Part shown: piece after piece, positions 11,172 through 22,039 of the stretch
How the letters are laid out: every line of letters starts with the position of its first letter
Numbering within the stretch: the first letter of the stretch is position 1
NCBI GenBank assembly: GCA_963513935.1
Contig: OY740772.1
Location: forward strand, 98,971,340 to 99,035,339
Direction of reading: 5' to 3'
DNA from: Aphrophora alni
Taxonomy: Eukaryota > Arthropoda > Insecta > Hemiptera > Aphrophoridae
Length of the DNA: 64,000 nt
Notes under the pieces: model-generated
Database searches by the model: none
What the model saw: the letters and a program-made list of their open reading frames with translations, nothing else
What the model was told of the DNA's origin: nothing
Program-made: the position numbers and the translations under genes

Positions 11172-12075
11172 ACATACAGGGTGTCCCACAGAACTTACCA
11201 TAGGTAAATCACATGCTGTATTAATTTTAAGTACTTTAGATTGAAATTGGTGTTGTTGTTGTTGTTATGTACAGAAATTATTAGAAAAATAATTTATGCA
11301 TGGATAAATAACGGTTTCGAAAAATACTAAGGCATATTAAAAAAAAAAAAAAAATATTAAAATGAATTGGTTGGTAGGTAATAGTTTATTTAATTACATT
11401 AAATGTTGAGTTTAGTTTTGTTCTTGTCTTGGACTAGTGGTTAAAATATCGGACTTGCACGATGAAGATACCTTGCCTAATATTTTTTTCCAACTTTTAT
11501 TGGTAATTATTTTTTCACTTCCCACTTCGTTTTTTACATTATTTATTTCCATTAGCTTTAAGTTATTTAAATAAATGATTCTTTTTAAAATAATAGGCCT
11601 CAAGTAAACTTTAAAAGAAAAAATACACTGAATTTAATATACACAACAATAATAATACAGGCTTTTACGATGGTAAAGTGATAATATAAAAAAAAAAAAT
11701 CAATAATAATAAATGTAGAAAAGTGAGAAGTGGAAAAAAATAATTATTAATAAAAGTGGGGGAGAAAGTAAATAGGCAAGGGAAAGTTTTGAAACCATTA
11801 GGGGCGTTACTTGAACCACTAGTCCAAGACAACAACAAAATTGAACTCAACATTTAATGTAATTAAACTACAACCAATTTCTTTATTTCAATATATTTTT
11901 TTTTGTTTAAATACCCCAAAAATTTGTCGAAACCAATATTTATTCATTCACAAATTGTTTTTCTAATAATTTTTGTACCTAACAACAACAATTTCAGTCG
12001 AAGTTACTTAAAATAATGAAATAACAATACATCATATGATTTCCCTAAGTTCAAGTTCTGTGGTACACTCGGTAT
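11172..12075. mobile_element. foldback element with ~380 bp inverted arms and ACAGGGTG tip
   Basis: The left arm (11,172-11,560) begins ATACAGGGTGTCCCACAGAA. The right arm (11,695-12,075), read in reverse, begins ATACCGAGTGTACCACAGAA. The arms stay alignable through TTAATTACATTAAATGTTGA and GTCTTGGACTAGTGGTT into AT-rich inner parts, leaving a loop of only ~130 bp. There is no ORF, so a non-autonomous DNA transposon (foldback or MITE) is the natural reading. Transcription through it would give a very long hairpin RNA. Indels and a poly-A run at 11,341 show it is not new. Confidence 0.8.
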
Positions 12076-12147
12076 ATTAAATTATTCATTCTAGAATTTG
12101 TATGCAATTTTTAAGCGTATTTTCAAAAATTCACCGATTTACAGTTT

Positions 12148-12332
12148 TATTGAGTACGGGTTGGCAATCCTGTGGGTACTAACTCGATCAACGTCTTTTT
12201 CATATAGTATTGGATTAGATCCCTCTCTTTTAGTTTTCTTGTCAGGTCTCTATCTACCAACTTTGTTCCTTTCTCACACTGACGATATTAGAGTATTCGA
12301 AGACAGGGGTTTTTATTTTATAAACTTTTCTT

Positions 12333-12366
<34 letters not shown>

Positions 12367-12418
12367 GGTGATGATGATAGAGAGGGTTTTCGCCTTTAAA
12401 ACAACGGGGGGGGGGGGT
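12148..12418 (-). repeat. family A interspersed repeat with expanded poly-T
   Basis: Runs from TTGAGTACGGGTTGGCAATC to GTTTTCGCCTTTAAAACAAC. A 28-base T run (12,335-12,362) sits at the position where the copy at 35,205 has a TTC microsatellite. A run of G (12,408-12,417) closes the copy. Confidence 0.85.
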
Positions 12419-12502
12419 TAATTGTATCTTCTACTTATAACTTAACAGTTTAAATTTGGAATGCGCTAAAAGACATTTATTTTAAATTTACGAGTTTTAT
12501 TC

Positions 12503-12596
12503 GGGTAGAGAAAATGAAGAAAGGAATATATCTCAAGACTACACAAAGAAAGTTGAAGGTCCAGATAGGTTCCCTGGGGATTGCCAAGCTCGTATT
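12503..12596 (+). repeat. family A fragment
   Basis: Only the 3' third remains: CTCAAGACTACACAAAGAAAG, TCCAGATAGGTTCCCTGGGG and ATTGCCAAGCTCGTATTT. Confidence 0.65.
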
Positions 12597-12957
12597 TAAT
12601 CTAAGTGAACGCTTGAGGTTGGGGTTACAAAATGTCTTATATTGGCTACTTAAGAATGTATGCACTTGGAAAATTCAAAAACATGGATTAAAGATATGAA
12701 TTAAACCATAATAATTCCAATGAAATATTAATAGTAACGTCACAATGTAAAGATTGAAGTCCATCTATTGACCGCATCTGTGATGCATCGATAACATTAT
12801 CTTGCTACAACAAAAACTGATATCCAATGCGTACAAAAAGATTTGTTCGGTGATGACTTTGTGACTCCATTTTATACGATAATGAAGAGATTTCCCCTTT
12901 TTCTAAGAATAATTATTTGTCTTACATAATGGATCGATTTTTCCTTATATTAATTTA

Positions 12958-13420
12958 GATATACAGGGTGTTTTAAAATTATCTATCCTAACTTCGGCAA
13001 GTGATTTATGGTATCACTAAAGAAAAAAGTTCTTGTAAACATATGCCCGAAAGCGCTTAGTAATCCGTTTGTCGGCCATTGGTTTTTTCGGCTGTTTTTT
13101 AAAAACTTTAAAAATTATTGAGATTTCGAGTCGAAATTTGTTAAACAATTTCCATGCTACGTTTATCAGTATACCAAGAATCAAAACTTTTTATAAATTG
13201 TCAAAATGGTGGCAAATTAAAAGTTTTAATATTGAACCAATAATTTTACAACAATTTAAACGTTCGGAATTTTGAAAATTTGTAATAAAGTTTTGATTTT
13301 TGGTATACTGGTAAAATGTAACAAAAAACAAGTGAATGTAAAATTTTGAACTATCTTGATGATTTCTAAAAGTTATCATTATATTTCTAAAACACAAAAT
13401 GGACATATGTTTTTGGAGTA
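12958..13420. mobile_element. foldback element with ACAGGGTG tip
   Basis: The tip is ATACAGGGTGTTTTAAAATT at 12,961. The inner arms 13,155-13,207 and 13,273-13,322 pair well (AGTATACCAAGAATCAAAAC against GTTTTGATTTTTGGTATACT). Weaker pairing continues outward to about 13,095 and 13,410. The right tip has decayed. No protein is encoded, so this is a non-autonomous element of the same style as those at 11.2, 20.2 and 32.8 kb. Confidence 0.7.
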
Positions 13421-13424
13421 GATC

Positions 13425-13805
13425 TGGCTTGTAAACCTGGATCTTTTAATACATTCAATTTGTAAACCTAATGTGGCTACTGACTAGTGCGCGAGGTGAG
13501 AACAATATTCATACAGCAAGAAGTAACAGTTAATAATAACACAGCTACTGTACACTTGAACAAAATACCATATAATATATAGTTAAATAGGTTATTGCAC
13601 TGTGAATTTTGATTGTGATTTAATATTCATTTGGATTACATTGGAGGGCCTCGGTGGCGGGTGGCTCAATTTGTAGAATAAATTATCCGAAATTGTTTAT
13701 ATTTTATTTTATCGTTTTGGTTGCATATAGAGGGAACAAAACAGTCTAAATGTTATGTTCATAATAATGGATAATTGTATAACCCTTAAAAACGATTTAA
13801 TTAAA
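13425..13805. other. no recognisable feature
   Basis: AT-rich, no open frame, no shared repeat recognised. Confidence 0.35.
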
Positions 13806-13807
13806 TT

Positions 13808-14255
13808 ACCAAAACAGGTTGGTGGAGCGATCTTAGTAGTAACCCTGCTCTATTATAAAATGCAATACTAGGAGATTCTCAAGATATTCTATATGCAATG
13901 TCCTAAAGTTGGTTTCTTTCGCCTTCTTTGAAACATTGGTAGGTCAGGTGTCTGTGACTCGACCTTCGATCTCGTAACTAAAAGTATAACTCCTTTGAGA
14001 GGTCGGAGTTCGAAATTACATTTTGACAATAACTGTCAGCGTAGAGTTGGCACCATTACAATTGAAATCTGGAAATTTGTATCTAATTTGATGTGTTATA
14101 ACTTGAATAAATCACGAGATATGAACAAAATACTGTTTAAATAAGCGCCTTTTGATATTTTAAATTAGATTTTACTGAGTATGAGCCCACTACAAACCCC
14201 TATACTAAATTTTATGTTCCTGTCTTAATTTTTGGAATTTGAAAATACCAAAATG
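13808..14255 (+). repeat. family C repeat
   Basis: The head block (ACCCTGCTCTATTATAAAAT, GCAATGTCCTAAAGTTGG), middle block (GGAGTTCGAAATTACATTTT, GACAATAACTGTCAGCGTAG) and tail (TATACTAAATTTTATGTTCC) align with 30,318-30,850, 49,595-50,300 and 60,930-61,560. No ORF and unknown class. Confidence 0.7.
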
Positions 14256-14316
14256 ATACAACATTTTTTGACGATTACCAACCACATCCTATACTTCATA
14301 TACAGGGTAATAAAAA

Positions 14317-14384
14317 GCTTTTATCCAGCTAGGGCCCTCGGGATTGCTACGCCCGGACTCATTACAAGTCCTCTTGAGGGTTAA
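14317..14384 (+). repeat. family A 3' end fragment
   Basis: ATCCAGCTAGGGCCCTCGGG, ATTGCTACGCCCGGACTCAT and CCTCTTGAGGGTT form the terminal block only. A TACAGGGTAATAAAAAG tip lies directly upstream at 14,301. Confidence 0.7.
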
Positions 14385-14389
14385 GAAGT

Positions 14390-14885
14390 ATTTAACTAAT
14401 CGTTCCATACTTTAAAGAATTGTTAAATGCTTTAAACGTTGGTTAAATAACCCTATTCTTATTACAAAGTCATTACTTTCAAAATAAAACATCTTCAACT
14501 GACATATTGAAAAGTAATCGGTTCAGTGATGTTTACAAATCGATTCATTTCCTTTCAACGAACATTCGTTCCCAAATGTAATTATTTGCTTCATAAAAAC
14601 CTTTGACGATGTAAATTACTCAACATGTATACAGAACTTCAAATATGGAATTACAAATTGCTTTTGTAAACATAAATAGGGAATTTCGTATAAAATCTAA
14701 AATACAGAAGTATTTCAACACGTTGTGTTTCTTCTGTTTAATATAAAAACGTTATAAAGTTGAAAACAGTCGAAACCTATGCACAGATACTTTTAACTAC
14801 ACTGATTAAATACTAATACAACTGTATAATGTAACAAACTGTACAGTTATAACGAAGCTCTTGTTTTTGTTTTTATTTACCCAGT
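14390..14885. other. no recognisable feature
   Basis: AT-rich, stops in all frames. Confidence 0.35.
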
Positions 14886-14887
14886 AC

Positions 14888-15175
14888 GAGGTAAGTTTGG
14901 TAATCGCACAAAATGTCGACCTCTATTTTTTAACTAAACGTCACGTGTCTTGCACACAGAAAACCGTCAGTCTGTCGTCGTTGTAACACCAGTCTGTACG
15001 TAAGCACAGCGGTCACATGAATGAAAATAGGAACATGAAATTTGGTACAGGCGACGATAGTGTGATCATATGTAATATAACTCTATTGAAATCAAAAAAA
15101 TAATTGTAAATGTCAAAATGCCGCTCTGTTAAAACAGTTTTTTTTTCCATGACTTGTGTTATTTCAACACATTAA
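14888..15175 (-). repeat. family C tail fragment
   Basis: GAGGTAAGTTTGGTAATCGC and AATAGGAACATGAAATTTGG match the copy at 9,105. It ends just upstream of the hairpin element at 15,204. Confidence 0.65.
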
Positions 15176-15203
15176 ATTTGATAAAAATGTCCATATTTCA
15201 ATT

Positions 15204-15530
15204 TTGCATGTAGTGTCCATATTAAATGTTGAGCTTGACTTATGAAAAAAACTATACAGTATAACAAACACACAGAACACAATTCTCATGAAAAAAAAAT
15301 ACGCCTAAGTATCAGACGCGTTTCAACGACAAGGTCGTCCTCTTCAGTGATACACCAGCTACACCAACCAAACCACAACTGCAACTCAATTGTGGTTTTA
15401 GTTGTGGTTTGGTTGGTGTATCTGGTGTATCACTGAAGAGGACGACCTTGTCGTTGAAACGCGTCTGATACTTAGGCGTATTTTTTTTATGAGAATTGTG
15501 TTCTGTGTGTTTGTTATATTGCATGTAGTG
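15204..15530. mobile_element. near-perfect hairpin element flanked by 12 bp direct repeats
   Basis: TTGCATGTAGTG stands at 15,204-15,215 and again at 15,519-15,530, as expected for a target-site duplication around a 303 bp insert. Inside, 15,260-15,383 and 15,397-15,518 are inverted copies with very few mismatches, so the two halves are young or kept alike. Each arm carries CACTGAAGAGGACGACC, then CTTGTCGTT, then GAAACGCGTC, the structured core also found at 21.4, 39.0 and 55.2 kb. A 12 bp duplication is longer than most DNA transposons make and fits a reverse-transcribed element. Penelope-like elements are one family known for inverted or partial copies and hammerhead motifs. That link is an inference. 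Confidence 0.75.
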
Positions 15531-15639
15531 GTGCCAGCGCCTCCTATCTAATAATATATTCTTCTTAATATATACACATCTTCGAGAATTGGGAGGTTCA
15601 GAAATATCAACTTAAACTACTAAGTAAAGGACTCGATCT

Positions 15640-15830
15640 ATAAATACAATTTAACATATCCAGCAAGGTTTAAAAAAACCATCTCTCGGACATTACATTT
15701 AGGAGATTTGCTTATATTAGATTGATTAACGGGCTGGATAAGTACCAAGATAGTCCCCATCAACTTTACGTATCTTCATTACATGCGGACATTACTCTGT
15801 GATTATTTTCTTCAATACTTGCATCTCAAG
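15640..15830 (-). repeat. family C head fragment
   Basis: ATACAATTTAACATATCCAG, GGACATTACATTTAGGAGAT and GGATAAGTACCAAGATAGTC match 63,690-63,830 on the same strand. Confidence 0.6.
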
Positions 15831-15834
15831 ACTT

Positions 15835-16500
15835 AAACAGCATATCTTGTATGGTTTTATTTCAATCTCATAAACATATCGAACGTTCCGTGTCTAACCT
15901 TTCTACCCATCGTGAGGTTGCTCGCTCCAAGGTTACTCTTCTGGTCGGTTGTAACAAATTGATAGTTCATTGTCAACCATCTAGATAAAGTGAGGAAGGG
16001 AAGAAGCAACGCAAGGCAGTTATCCTTGGACGAAAGTGATGTGTTTTTTCTTCGGTCTATTTTTTTTTCCCTTTCCAGTTTGGTTCTTAGAAATAGCAAT
16101 TTATTTATTTCCTTGGTGGATATAAATGATCTGAGTTTTAACAGCAAAGAAATACTTGTAAACATGTTTATTCATGTGGTAAAATGGTTGTGTTCATCAA
16201 TAAATGTATTGTTATATAAAAACTTCACAACAAACTTCATCGGCATTCTCATATTGTTTTGTAATAGTGGTTTCCATCGTGTAATGATTGTTGCAGAACC
16301 AGATGCAATTACTTCTCGGGTTTGTTCTCGATTGGTACTACCACAGTACACTTAAAAACAAGTTTTTATCAATACTAAATTTTGTAAAATAAACAGCTTC
16401 ATATTTTCGTGTTTTTTGTTATAATTATTTACTCTATGGTAATCCTGGGTAAAAACGTGTTTATAATTTAGAATCTTTACTGTTTCATAGTGGAAAATAA
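15835..16500. other. no recognisable feature
   Basis: An open stretch of 121 codons at 15,990-16,355 (+) overlaps another on the opposite strand at 15,857-16,165. Neither has recognisable motifs, and I treat both as chance. Confidence 0.3.
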
Positions 16501-16504
16501 AAGG

Positions 16505-16865
16505 GCCAAGCGAGTGCTAAAATAGGTGCCACATTTAAATTGTACAGTCACGCGTCTGAAATTATAAGGGTCCTTGGTTTTTATCTACGGACCTTAAAGA
16601 GAAATCAATGAAAAATGCAATTAATCTTTTAATGGTTATTGAATTGTTTGTCAAATCTTACAAAAAATACTTTTAAAACTTTCACACTACGCATTGGGTA
16701 CTTAAATTAAATGTAGTCATCATACAAAAACATGATTTCACATTACAGTTTAATTTAAAATACACACGAGTTTTTCAAATTTGTAATTTACATCGTATTC
16801 AGGCTAGGGAGGGGGGGCTATATATCTGACACTTTAAATTTGACATAACGCCAACATTATAATTT
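16505..16865 (+). repeat. family F repeat, copy 1
   Basis: AAATTATAAGGGTCCTTGGT, TAATCTTTTAATGGTTATTG and the end block GGCTAGGGAGGGG align in order with 46,768-47,098. Two copies, same orientation, roughly two thirds identical by eye. Confidence 0.6.
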
Positions 16866-16869
16866 CTGA

Positions 16870-17388
16870 TATTATTATTATTTTTTTATTGACCGAAGAA
16901 AGTAAAATTTTCGTATATTATTTATTTGTATTGACAGATGAAATTAAAATTGCTTATATTATTTTTTGTAAATTATCTGTTATTCCTCGAAGGCAAGTTT
17001 ATCCTGTAGCTAGATATTTTATTAGAATATTTACAATTTTTAAAAGTAGGTGTTTTTTAACGTACAGTTTTTTTTTATGTCCGATAATTAAGAAACCTAG
17101 ATTTTGGGGAAATGATGAGCAAAACCAAAAATAATGAGTCCTGGAATGCGGCTCGGGAGATTATTTAAATAGTGTGATCGACGTAGAGGTTTCAATGGTC
17201 TATGAATATTTTTCAACTCCCCCCCCCCCAAGTGGATGTTTTTTCTATTTCCTAATGATAGTTTATCACTTGCGTGGATCCTCTTTGTTATTTATTTTCG
17301 TCGGGTGATTATGTCGTCTTCGGTGCAATTAATCCAGTTTCAGACACCGAGAGGTTGTATCAATGCATTTGTTTTCCTATACTCTGTA
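16870..17388. other. no recognisable feature
   Basis: AT-rich with a short C run at 17,220-17,229. No frame or repeat assigned. Confidence 0.3.
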
Positions 17389-17390
17389 AT

Positions 17391-17632
17391 AACCCTCAGG
17401 GGCTCACTTTAGTGAGTACGGGCTTGACAATCCTGAGGGAATCTAGCTAGGTCTGCACAGTTCTCCGCGTAGTCTTAGATCCCTCTCTTTCTGTTTTCGT
17501 ATCTGATCTCTCTTCTTCTCTTCCCTGAACCTATTAGAGTATTCCAGGCTTAGCGGTTTTCATTTTATACTCTCACTCCTCCTTTTTTATTTAGGTGATG
17601 TTCGCCTCTAAACAACAAGGGGAAAAAAGGTT
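17391..17632 (-). repeat. family A interspersed repeat (near full length)
   Basis: One of the best copies. It starts AACCCTCAGGGGCTCACTTT, AGTGAGTACGGGCTTGACAA and ends GTTCGCCTCTAAACAACAAG. CTCACTTTAGTGAG at the end is a small palindrome seen in several copies. Confidence 0.85.
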
Positions 17633-17639
17633 TAGGAAT

Positions 17640-18230
17640 ATACATTTTTTATCGTTGTTTAAAGGTATCTATCTATTTCGTCTTTATTCCTTTTCGTGTG
17701 TTTATAAATATTTCTTTATACTTTTATCCTTGAAATGCCCTATTTCGGTAGGGAACGAAGCTGTGAGTACTAGATGATAATACAAAGTTAAACAGTTGGT
17801 ATCATGATTGATATTCCAAAGTAGTGTAGAAAAGAATTACTTGTTCCAATTTGTATAACAAAAAGTCAGGAAAATAAGTGAAACAAGGAACGTTTATGGG
17901 ATCTCTAAAGTCCCCATAATACCAGTTACGGGGTAATTTGTTACTGACGTAATAAAAACCGATACGTTCACACTCGGAGCAGTCTCATGACGCCGACATC
18001 ACCCTCCCTCTTGCAACAGATGGCCACAGATGTTGCTTCCCAACACGCAATAGTGACTTCCCAAGTTGAATTTCAAGTAATACAATCCAGGTGGCATTAA
18101 CATCGGCCTCGTCTCTAGGCTTTTAGCGACGAAAACAAAACTAGAATGTTGTGTATTTGAGTGTATTTTTAGGTTAGATTGCAATGCGTACTCTGTTATG
18201 TGACGGATAAAACATTATATTAAAATGTTC
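17640..18230. other. no recognisable feature
   Basis: A GC-richer piece at 17,985-18,130 has a short minus-strand frame without recognisable motifs. Confidence 0.3.
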
Positions 18231-18234
18231 GTCG

Positions 18235-18780
18235 TTATATCAGTTCCGAGGTTCACCGAACCCAAAAAGTAATCGAATGAGTTTGTCTATTGTAGAGCCC
18301 AAACAAGTGGAACGAGTTTTTGTGGGCATTTTGGCAATATCTCGAGAAGTTTTGGTGTTTTAAATACATTAGTCAAAAACTCAAACTTCAGATTATATAT
18401 TTAAAAGACGGTTGATCTAATTTTACTATATCGTAGCCTGTACGGACCACTGCTGGGGAGTTATCGATTAAAAACACAAAAAATCTAAAAATGTGGCATT
18501 TATGAAAGACATAGATTCACTAAACAATTTCTACCGATTTTGATCAAACTGCTAGATTGTTGTCTCTATTGATCCAAACCCAAACGACTTGGTTGTCATC
18601 TCCTAAAACAATTCAAAAATCGTTCATTGAGCTTTTATAAAAGTCCCAATTTCTCGAAATAATTTCTACAGTTAATGATCAAATTTTTCAAGAATATCTC
18701 CTCTATAGACCTAAATTCAAACGATTTGGTCGCCATCTCCTAAAAACACCTAAATTCGTTCGCTAAACTTTATTACTTAA
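18235..18780. repeat. family H-like region with internal direct repeats
   Basis: TTTCTACCGATTTTGATCAA with AACCCAAACGACTTGGTTGT and CATCTCCTAAAACAATTCAA (18,530-18,620) recurs as AAATTCAAACGATTTGGTCG and CCATCTCCTAAAAACACCTA (18,705-18,760). A third weaker version is at 18,290. The phrase ACCGATTTTGAT recurs at 31.9, 49.4, 55.5 and 58.3 kb. Confidence 0.45.
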
Positions 18781-18784
18781 TATT

Positions 18785-19975
18785 TTAAGACCTAATATTT
18801 CAAAACTATACCAATTTTGTTTAAAGTTTTAAATTAAAAAATTCAGTTTAAAAAAAATATATATATGTGCTAAAAGCAAAAATGAATTACAATTTACGTT
18901 TAAGAAAAGTTTGCAGCACAAGCAAAGCAAGCTTAATTAAGCTCTATTTAAATTCGAAAACGTCTTCCTAAAATTTAAAAAAAGTTACCGGGTGGAGGAG
19001 CATTTTTCTATACGTTGTACTTTTTAACAGATTACGATTATTATGGTTTTGTGGATTGTTGAGTGAGAAAGTTAGTGCAATATTTTTAGACAGTTTTTGT
19101 GTGAAAGTACAGTCGTATAGTAAACGCTCCAGGAAGTATTAAATACTGTACCCTACATTGATAGTGATGGCTATATTCCACCCACAACGGTTGTGAGAGA
19201 GAGAAAGACATTCTACCCACTATGGTCAGCGCTCTGAACACCTGCGTCCATTGAGATGTATAAAGTTGCAATATTAATATACAACACACCTTTAATGCGA
19301 ATGCTTGCACGAGATGCAAATTGTTTCCGTTCTGTAGCTGTAGTGGGCGAGAGAACCAGTGTTCTGCAATCCTGACTTCTTACAGTTCAAACTAGTGCTT
19401 TATATAAAATGTAGCTTATGGCCATATTTTGATCATATACTGAAACTCTTATTTCCATTTTTCGATCATTCAAAATGTGGGGTGACTTCCACAAGAGTTA
19501 CTTAAAACAACGATTTTACTAAAATCGGCGCCAATTATTTTGATCAACTTCAGGTAAATTTTAGCTTCTGACAAATAAAAAAAAAATGTATTAACTACCA
19601 TTTTTCCCATCCCTCCTCACTATTTTTGAGAAACATTCTAATATAAAGAAAGTTATGTGATGAGTCAAAAATTCGATGTTGAGTTTTTTATACGGGTTGA
19701 CTAACAAAAAGGGTTTTAGTGCTAAATGTATAGATACCTAACGGTTTTACAACGAGTTAGCTACGTTGTATTCAGCCATTACGGTGAGTTAATTTGGGAA
19801 ATTTCAACTTTGTTTAAAGCAGAGGAGTTTTTACTAATTTTTAAATCAGTTTTGTTAATGAAAGACAACGCTTTATTTCTGAACTGGTTTGGCTGATTTA
19901 TTATGTTTTTGTGAAATCATGTCATTTTAGATTTTTGTTAAGTAGGCTACTATATATATAATATTATATTATATT
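18785..19975. other. no recognisable feature
   Basis: A GC-richer patch at 19,100-19,380 has a 77-codon minus-strand frame without known motifs. The rest is AT-rich. Confidence 0.3.
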
Positions 19976-20002
19976 TCGGGGATTTTATGATGATTAGCCT
20001 AC

Positions 20003-20220
20003 AATATACAGGGTAATGTGATAAATAATTTTAAAGGTGCAGTATTGTTCCTTTTTCATATCACTTAAAAATCTGTTTTGTAAACTCTGAAAACTGCCCG
20101 CCATTTTGTAAATGGCTACTTTCCAACTTTTTAATATCTTAATCGTATTTTCGGATATTACAAATAATTGGACGATGATTAAAACGCAGTTAATTGCCTC
20201 GACACTCTCTACCTATTTAT
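20003..20220 (+). repeat. fragment with a TACAGGGTAATG tip
   Basis: TACAGGGTAATGTGATAAAT followed by CCGCCATTTTGTAAATGGC resembles the ends of the neighbouring foldback elements. Its right end merges into the next element, so it may be half of an older copy. Confidence 0.4.
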
Positions 20221-21056
20221 AAGGGTGATCATTTTAACGTAAGCACTATTGGTATTTCGTAAACTATTGGTTCTATGAAAAACTTTAAAAATTGAGAACC
20301 TTAGTTATTTTTGATAGAATTTAAAAACCCGTTTTGTAAATTTTCAAAATGGCTGCTATTTTTAAATATAGCTCTTTACTTTAAAATTCGTATATTTTTT
20401 TATAGTGTTATGGATACCGTATAAAATTTTAAGACTTTTCTATTCTTAGTTATTATTTGAAAAACTACTTGTTTAGTAAGTAGTAATAGGCGTTTAGAGT
20501 TTAAAGCATTTTCAAGAGGATTTTCCACAGTTCTCATTTTTTAATCAAGATAAAAATGTAAGTAGACATAGTCTAAAGATGTGTAAATACTAATGTAGGA
20601 CTACAAATAAAACAAATAAAAACATGCTAGAGTCTAATGTGAGCTAAGTAAAATAATAGTGTAGAATGAGCTAAGGAATTAATTTTGTAGTCGTACGTTA
20701 ATATTTATACATCCTGGACTTAAATTTTTATCATGATTCAACACTCGCCTCCTGAAAATGCTTTGAATGTGAAATGTTTAACGCTTTAAGCGTCTATTAC
20801 TCCTAAACGAGTAGGTTTGTCAAACGACCAAGGATAAATCAGTCTTATAATTTTGTACACAATCTAGAAACACCATAAAAAGTATGAGTCCTTGTATGAA
20901 ATATAAAGTTCGCAGGCATATTGAAAAAATGGCGCCTATATTTCAGATTATTTAAAATTGATTTTTAAGTTGTATAAAAAAGTAACAACGGTCCTCCATT
21001 TTTCGTCAGATTAATAGTTTACGATAATAATTCTCCCAACAAAAGAATCACCCTGT
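20221..21056. mobile_element. foldback element with ~300 bp inverted arms, tips AGGGTGAT
   Basis: The left arm (20,221-20,520) starts AAGGGTGATCATTTT. The right arm (20,757-21,056) read in reverse starts ACAGGGTGATTCTTTT. Pairing persists through CGTAAACTATTGG/CGTAAACTATTAA and the AGTAATAGGCGTTTAGAGTT block to a GCATTTTC shared by both arms. The loop is ~235 bp. No transposase. The tip matches the ACAGGGTG motif of other elements here, which suggests one superfamily of non-autonomous DNA transposons. Confidence 0.75.
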
Positions 21057-21170
21057 ATAAACTTTACTGCATACGGAACCATTTCCACTCAAAGACCCAT
21101 TTGTTGACGATTTCCTTAATTTATGACACGTAAATATAAACAATGTACTATTTTCGTACAAAATCAATAA

Positions 21171-21277
21171 ATAACTAACAATTAAATTACTTTTAATGAT
21201 TTCCGCCAGGTGACTCCTAGGACACCGATATGATACGCATCCCAAGTGTCGCGTTACGATAAGCGATGTATAAATTA

Positions 21278-21317
<40 letters not shown>

Positions 21318-21482
21318 AAATGTCCGTGTGTTTTTATGTTTTATTTTAATGTGTTAACGATCTCAACTGAGTGAAAAGAAAAAGAACTCTGAAGATGGAG
21401 CAGATGCTTTGAAACGCGTTAGTGTTTTAAAAAAGAAGTCACCTGGCGGAAACCATTAAAGGTAATTTAATTGTTAGTTAAA
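21171..21482. mobile_element. inverted-repeat element carrying the CTGAAGA...GAAACGCG core
   Basis: Arms of ~46 bp (21,171-21,217 and 21,437-21,482) share TTTCCGCCAGGTGACT and AACTAACAATTAAATTAC. The core at 21,388-21,418 reads CTCTGAAGATGGAGC, AGAT, GCTTT, GAAACGCG and can form a 5 bp hairpin. An (AT)n(GT)n microsatellite fills part of the loop. Confidence 0.7.
21278..21318. repeat. (AT)n(GT)n microsatellite
   Basis: About 26 bases of AT alternation followed by ~15 bases of GT, inside the element at 21,171-21,482. Confidence 0.9.
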
Positions 21483-21484
21483 AC

Positions 21485-21877
21485 AATAGTGACTTGGATA
21501 CTAGCAACATGATTCAATATAATAAATATTCAAGTTACAACTACTATGTCTATGCATTGTAACCTAACGATTATGCTTTGCAATGATCCTTTCCTCTTCG
21601 TTTATCATCGTCGAACTCTTCCAACGAGGACTCTAAATTGACGTTGATTGGTTAAATTGGACGGAGTACAGTGTGACCGAATCCCACGGAATGCATTGCT
21701 TGGGTTCAGCCAATCATAATCGAGTTGTATATTTTAACATCTGCTTATATAATTACGGAAACAGATGTTAAATTATTGTATAGTCACATGTGGCAGTAAA
21801 GTGAGATAGGGTAATGTCTGGCATTGATTAATGCATTATTTCCGTCTCAGATTCATTTACATATTTATAGTTTATGA
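21485..21877. other. no recognisable feature
   Basis: Unassigned sequence between the inverted-repeat element and the first copy of the 1,270 bp duplicated block. Confidence 0.35.
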
Positions 21878-22039
21878 TCATTGACTGGTCTTGAAAACTG
21901 GAAAATATTTACTGTTTATTTTATTGCAGAGTAAAAAATTTTTTTTCGGCAGAAGCTTAAATTATCGAAATAGTGTCACAAAAGATGTTGAATGCTTTTT
22001 TTTATTACTCATTTCGTACATACAATGTGAAGAATTGTC

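Noticed and set aside
12098..12421. 107-codon + strand frame with a poly-F run
   Set aside because: It lies in a family A copy; the F run is the T28 tract.
13641..13690. GGTGGCTCAATTTGTAGAAT as a possible tRNA box A
   Set aside because: No matching box B or cloverleaf can be drawn.
15990..16355. 121-codon + strand frame
   Set aside because: Overlaps an opposite-strand frame, has no recognisable motif and no supporting signals. Length is within chance expectation for 64 kb.
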